Positions 7,070 through 9,912 of a stretch of 9,912 nucleotides of DNA are shown in pieces. Origin of the DNA: an uncultured Clostridia bacterium (lineage in GTDB: Bacteria > Bacillota > Clostridia > Oscillospirales > Ruminococcaceae). The stretch covers positions 1 to 9,912 of the forward strand of contig CANRHA010000049.1 in the NCBI GenBank assembly GCA_947630315.1, in the 5' to 3' direction. Positions within the stretch are counted from its first letter, which is position 1. Every line of letters begins with the position of its first letter. The position numbers were made by a program, and so were the translations under genes. A model generated the notes under the pieces. It was given only the letters and a program-made list of their open reading frames with translations, had not been told where the DNA came from and did not search any database.

Positions 7070-7603
7070 TTAGTAATTCTCTTTTCTTACCTCAAAGAAG
7101 CTCTGCGGGTGAGAGCAGACGGGGCAGATGGCGGGGGCCTTCTTGCCGATCACAAGGTGTCCGCAGTTGCGGCATTCCCACATCGTCTCCTCGGATTTCT
7201 CAAAGACCTTCTGCATCTCAACGTTTTTGAGAAGGGCGCGGTATCTCTCCTCGTGAGCCTTTTCGATGGCGGCTACGGCGCGGAATCTGTAAGCAAGAGC
7301 GGTGAAGCCCTCCTCCTCTGCCTCTTTGGCAAAGGTCTCGTACATGTCGGTCCACTCGTAGTTCTCGCCGTCGGCTGCCGCTGCAAGGTTCTCGGCGGTG
7401 GTGCCGATCCCCTTAAGCTCTTTGAGCCAGAGCTTTGCGTGCTCCTTCTCGTTGTCGGCCGTCTTTAAGAATATCTCGGCTATCTGCTCGTAGCCTTCTT
7501 TTTTGGCGACGGAGGCAAAGTAAGTATACTTGTTTCTCGCCTGAGATTCGCCCGCAAAAGCGGCCTGAAGATTCTTTTCGGTTTTGCTGCCCTTAAGTTC
7601 CAT
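7070..7603 (-). CDS. rbr: Rubrerythrin (peroxide-reducing diiron protein)
   Basis: This cytosolic enzyme reduces hydrogen peroxide to water with electrons passed through its rubredoxin domain, protecting anaerobes from oxidative stress. The 177 aa chain has the classic two-domain layout. The four-helix ferritin-like domain (about 1-137) carries the diiron ligands Glu19, Glu52 and His55 (E-x-x-H), Glu94 and Glu97, and Glu114 and His117 (second E-x-x-H). The C-terminal rubredoxin-like domain has CRNC (144-147) and CPVC (160-163) for one iron. All key ligands are present. The ATG at 7601-7603 has AAGGAG at 7613-7618, nine bases upstream. It is a single-gene unit with its own consensus promoter and terminator, divergent from the GGDEF gene and convergent with the ABC operon. 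No clear PerR box was found by eye. Confidence 0.96.
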   Translation of the reverse strand: MELKGSKTEKNLQAAFAGESQARNKYTYFASVAKKEGYEQIAEIFLKTADNEKEHAKLWLKELKGIGTTAENLAAAADGENYEWTDMYETFAKEAEEEGFTALAYRFRAVAAIEKAHEERYRALLKNVEMQKVFEKSEETMWECRNCGHLVIGKKAPAICPVCSHPQSFFEVRKENY

Positions 7604-7665
7604 AAATTATCTCTCCTTTTTAATATTGTCGGCTGAAGATAGCGCTGCGCGCTTCTTTAAAGCTT

Positions 7666-7694
7666 ATTATATCAGGATAAACGCCGGTTGTCAA
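7666..7694 (-). promoter_or_regulatory. Perfect consensus promoter of rubrerythrin
   Basis: On the minus strand, TTGACA (complement of 7689-7694) and TATAAT (complement of 7666-7671) are separated by exactly 17 bp, a full match to the housekeeping sigma consensus. The start would be near 7659, giving a leader of about 55 nt. CGCCGG (7682-7687) and CCGGCG (7705-7710) flank the -35 as an inverted repeat and might bind a regulator. The leader contains a small AGCGC/GCGCT hairpin (7641-7653). Confidence 0.85.
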
Positions 7695-7739
7695 TATTGC
7701 CGCCCCGGCGAAAAATGAAATTTTACTTTAATGCAGCAC

Positions 7740-7768
7740 TTGACACGCGGCGTTTGATTTGATAGAAT
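7740..7768 (+). promoter_or_regulatory. Promoter of the GGDEF gene
   Basis: TTGACA (7740-7745) and TAGAAT (7763-7768) are separated by 17 bp, leaving a leader of about 30 nt before the ATG at 7804. The -35 boxes of this promoter and the rubrerythrin promoter point away from each other with 45 bp between them, so one bound regulator could affect both. Confidence 0.8.
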
Positions 7769-7803
7769 TATAAAGATAAAAAAGCTGAAAAGAAGGTTGT
7801 CAC

Positions 7804-9516
7804 ATGGAAAATCGGATAGATATATCAGATTTTACCAAAAATGCTCTTTATGACAGTTTCGCCAAACTCGCCGTTGTTGACGTCAATACCGGAGAGTTTC
7901 TATTTGTAAAGATGGATCCGGATTTTCAGGATATAGACACCTCGGGCATAAAGAGCATATATTCTTATATTCAGAGACAGGTAGAAAAAGGAGACGTTTC
8001 ACCCGAATACGCCGAAGGATATTTAAGATTTGCCGATCCAGAATATGTTCGCATGAGAGCCTTTTCGGTGGATCGCCGAGCGGTTTACAGCTTTAAACGC
8101 AAGGTTCCCGAAGGGTACAGATGGGTGACTTTCGGCGTTATCGCCCCGCACGACTGCTCGCCCGAAAAGCCCGCGGTGCTGTTTGTATGGCGTACCGCCG
8201 ATTCGGACACCACGACGATGGTGGACGCGCTTAAAAACCTTTCGGAGATGTACTATAAGATCCTTAAGGTAAACCTCACAAAGAACGCCTACAGCATTAT
8301 AAAAACCGCAGAGGACCCGTCTCAGCTGCCGCCGACGATCTCGGGGTGGTTCGAGATGTTCGTTGCCAACGGAAATATTTTTGAGGAGGACGTCAGTACA
8401 TACCGCGCTTTTGTCGATCTGCCTACGCTGCGCGAAAAGTTCAGAAAGGAGCCTGCAACATACAGCTGCCGCTACCGCCGCAAGCAGGGGGAAATATTCC
8501 GCTGGGTACAGCTCGACCTCGTTCCGAGTATCGAATATAAAGACGACGATCAGGTAGTGATCCTGTACGTTAAGGACATTCATGAAGAGTACCTTTCGGC
8601 GCTGCGCTCGCGCGATGAGCTTGTTGAAATTTATAACCGCGACGCGCTGACCCTGTTATACAACCGCCACAAGTACAACGAGGACATAGCCGAACTTGAA
8701 AAATGCTGCCTGCGCCGTTTCAGCTGCGCTTATATAGATGTAAACGGCCTGCATGAACTCAATAACAGCCTCGGGCATCAGGCGGGAGACGATATGCTCT
8801 GCACCGTCGCGGATACCTTAAGAGCCGCGTTTCCCGATGAGAGAAGCTACCGCATAGGCGGCGATGAGTTTGTTGTAATGTGCCGAGGGCTTTCTCCGCG
8901 AAGCGTGGAGCATCTTATAGCCGAGGTTAGAAAAGAACTGATTAAGGACGGCTACGAGATCGCGGTAGGGATCGCCGGCGGAACCGATACCCACTTTGTC
9001 CGCCGAATTATAGGCGAAGCCGAGCTTAAGATGCGCGAGGACAAGGAGACGTACTACAAGCTCAACAAGGACAGGCACCGCCGCAAAGAGATCAACGACG
9101 AAATGGAAAAACTCCTGACCGAAAAGAAGGACGAGGAGTACCTGATAAAGCTTCTGGCAAAGAGGTTTGCAGGGGTGTACTTCTTAAACCATCAGCGCGA
9201 CACGATAAGGCACATTTACGCGCCGGATTACTTCCGCGTTATGCTTCAGAAGACGGATTACTGCTTCTCGAAGGCGCTGAGAATGTACATCAACACCTAC
9301 GTCGACCCCGATTACGCGGATAAGTTTGACGACATGCTGGATTACGACGATCTCGCCAAAAAGCTCAGAAACGGCGGCACGGTCCAGCTATCATATAAAA
9401 AGGTCGACGGCCTCTGGATGCACCTGAATATACTTCAGAACGAAAATGAGGGCGACAACGGCTCCGTCTGGATCTTCTCGGACGACTCCTCGGTGCTCTC
9501 GGGGAATAAAAAGTGA
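7804..9516 (+). CDS. Diguanylate cyclase (GGDEF) with three PAS-like units
   Basis: This is predicted to make cyclic di-GMP from two GTP. No signal peptide or membrane segment is visible, so it should be cytosolic. The GGDEF domain covers about 275-428: ALTLLYNRHKYN at its start, metal-binding Asp312 in IDVNGLHELNN, GH-x-x-GDD, the intact GGDEF at 352-356, and a closing YYKLNKDRHRR. The RxxD inhibitory site expected just before GGDEF is absent (FPDE instead), so product feedback is probably lost. Two PAS-like units precede it (about 16-133 and 150-262) and a third follows (about 454-563), joined by a charged helix (428-450). I infer the units from shared patterns: an aromatic-start strand, a 'YI-x-x-x-V...PEY...F.D' helix, then a strand with a G-x-x-W or similar turn. 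Their ligand is unknown. AGAAGG (7791-7796) supports the ATG. No c-di-GMP effector lies nearby. Confidence 0.9.
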   Translation: MENRIDISDFTKNALYDSFAKLAVVDVNTGEFLFVKMDPDFQDIDTSGIKSIYSYIQRQVEKGDVSPEYAEGYLRFADPEYVRMRAFSVDRRAVYSFKRKVPEGYRWVTFGVIAPHDCSPEKPAVLFVWRTADSDTTTMVDALKNLSEMYYKILKVNLTKNAYSIIKTAEDPSQLPPTISGWFEMFVANGNIFEEDVSTYRAFVDLPTLREKFRKEPATYSCRYRRKQGEIFRWVQLDLVPSIEYKDDDQVVILYVKDIHEEYLSALRSRDELVEIYNRDALTLLYNRHKYNEDIAELEKCCLRRFSCAYIDVNGLHELNNSLGHQAGDDMLCTVADTLRAAFPDERSYRIGGDEFVVMCRGLSPRSVEHLIAEVRKELIKDGYEIAVGIAGGTDTHFVRRIIGEAELKMREDKETYYKLNKDRHRRKEINDEMEKLLTEKKDEEYLIKLLAKRFAGVYFLNHQRDTIRHIYAPDYFRVMLQKTDYCFSKALRMYINTYVDPDYADKFDDMLDYDDLAKKLRNGGTVQLSYKKVDGLWMHLNILQNENEGDNGSVWIFSDDSSVLSGNKK

Positions 9517-9578
9517 AATTTAAGCGGAGCTGTGTTCCCATTTGATGTATGTCTCGCGCTTTAAAATTTGCAAAGTAT

Positions 9579-9616
9579 AAACCTCAGGGGAGCAGACTGC
9601 CTTCCTGAGGTTTTTA
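9579..9616 (+). terminator. Intrinsic terminator after the GGDEF gene
   Basis: AAACCTCAGG (9579-9588) pairs perfectly with CCTGAGGTTT (9604-9613), and the T-run continues to 9615. The 15-base apex holds a further GCA/TGC pairing (9592-9594 with 9598-9600). It lies about 60 bp past the GGDEF stop. Confidence 0.85.
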
Positions 9617-9804
9617 TGTATCTGTATTACAATTGCCTGTAGCTCGGGTGAAGATTCTTTGTGAGTTGGGGTATCTGTGCCTTTTCTCCGCAAGTCGTGA
9701 AAAATCGGGGTTGAGGTCATCTTGGCTTGCACTGTTTGCAGATGATTACCGGTTCCGCGTTCCGCTTCTGATGCTGCCATGACCTCATCGTGGCTGTGAT
9801 GTCG
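9617..9804. other. Intergenic stretch with no recognised gene; 9-bp inverted repeat
   Basis: I recognise no gene here on either strand. A minus-strand open frame (9780 down to 9520) runs across this stretch and through the terminator, but its 86-residue product matches no family I know and it lacks a clear ribosome site. TGAGGTCAT (9712-9720) and ATGACCTCA (9779-9787) form a 9-bp inverted repeat around 58 bp. The stretch could be part of a repeated intergenic element continuing into the palindromes to its right. Confidence 0.4.
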
Positions 9805-9912
9805 CAGCCCGGAGGGCTGATTGATGGTGAGCGATGAGCCGCACCCCGGGCGAAGCCCCGGCGGCCGGAGGCCGCCGCAGCGCGCCTGCGGCGCGCTGGC
9901 CCCGCGCTACGC
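9805..9912. repeat. Chain of GC-rich palindromes with three-base loops
   Basis: Four or five short hairpins follow each other, each with a three-base loop: CAGCCC-GGA-GGGCTG (9805-9819); GGGC-GAA-GCCC (9848-9858); GGCGGCC-GGA-GGCCGCC (9860-9876); CAGCGCGCC-TGC-GGCGCGCTG (9878-9898); and GCG-CTA-CGC (9904-9912), which probably extends beyond the window. Stems are perfect. The block is far more G/C-rich than its surroundings. It resembles REP-type intergenic palindromes, but I cannot assign it to a named family. Confidence 0.7.

Noticed and set aside
7013..7468. Plus-strand open frame (151 codons) opposite rubrerythrin
   Set aside because: It starts within terminator sequence and is antisense to a gene with all metal ligands intact.
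7604..7803. Riboswitch (including c-di-GMP type) or PerR box in the rbr/GGDEF intergenic region
   Set aside because: The leaders are too short for a riboswitch aptamer, and no full PerR palindrome is visible; only part of the -10 region resembles one.
8023..8583. Minus-strand open frame (186 codons) inside the GGDEF gene
   Set aside because: It is an antisense shadow with no ribosome site and no family resemblance.
9520..9780. Minus-strand open frame of 86 codons after the GGDEF gene
   Set aside because: It runs through a strong terminator hairpin, lacks a clear ribosome site and matches no family I know; kept only as part of the unassigned block.
9805..9912. CRISPR array
   Set aside because: The palindromes differ in sequence and length, and there are no constant repeats with unique spacers.

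Overview
The window reads as a chromosomal segment from a Firmicute, most likely a gut-type member of Clostridia (inference). The basis is the gene set (XRE-type accessory regulator, MATE exporter, MarR plus paired ABC exporters, rubrerythrin, PAS/GGDEF protein), strong Shine-Dalgarno sites with one TTG start, and near-consensus TTGACA/TATAAT promoters. Rubrerythrin points to an anaerobe or microaerophile. No rRNA, tRNA, CRISPR array or recognisable transposase gene was seen.

Layout: (1) 1-960 holds the 3' part of an XRE-family regulator, cut by the window edge, followed by two perfect hairpins. Its base and codon use is more A/T-rich than the rest, which suggests the end of an accessory segment. 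(2) 1046-2443 (minus) is a MATE multidrug exporter. (3) 2444-2722 is a divergent control region. It has a strong promoter for the MATE gene, a promoter for the marR gene, and a cluster of TTAAC/GTTAA half-sites that looks like a MarR operator. (4) 2723-6972 (plus) is a compact operon: a MarR repressor and two ABC exporter half-transporters whose ATP sites complement each other as in TM287/288 or LmrCD. It ends in a clear terminator facing the rubrerythrin terminator. (5) 7070-7603 (minus) is rubrerythrin. (6) 7804-9516 (plus) is a soluble diguanylate cyclase whose GGDEF domain lies between three copies of a PAS-like unit. The last two genes diverge from back-to-back promoters. (7) 9517-9912 has a terminator, a stretch with no recognised gene, and a chain of GC-rich palindromes with three-base loops that runs off the window end.

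How the genes may work together: MarR probably represses its own operon by binding near its transcription start and releases it when a toxic small molecule binds. The ABC pair would then export that compound or a related one. The MATE gene fires away from the same region and may share the control, but only weak sequence evidence supports this. Rubrerythrin handles peroxide, and the GGDEF protein makes c-di-GMP in response to an unknown cytosolic signal. I see no clearly new defence or mobile system. The most unusual items are the repeated PAS-like units of the GGDEF protein, the MarR half-site cluster and the terminal palindrome chain.
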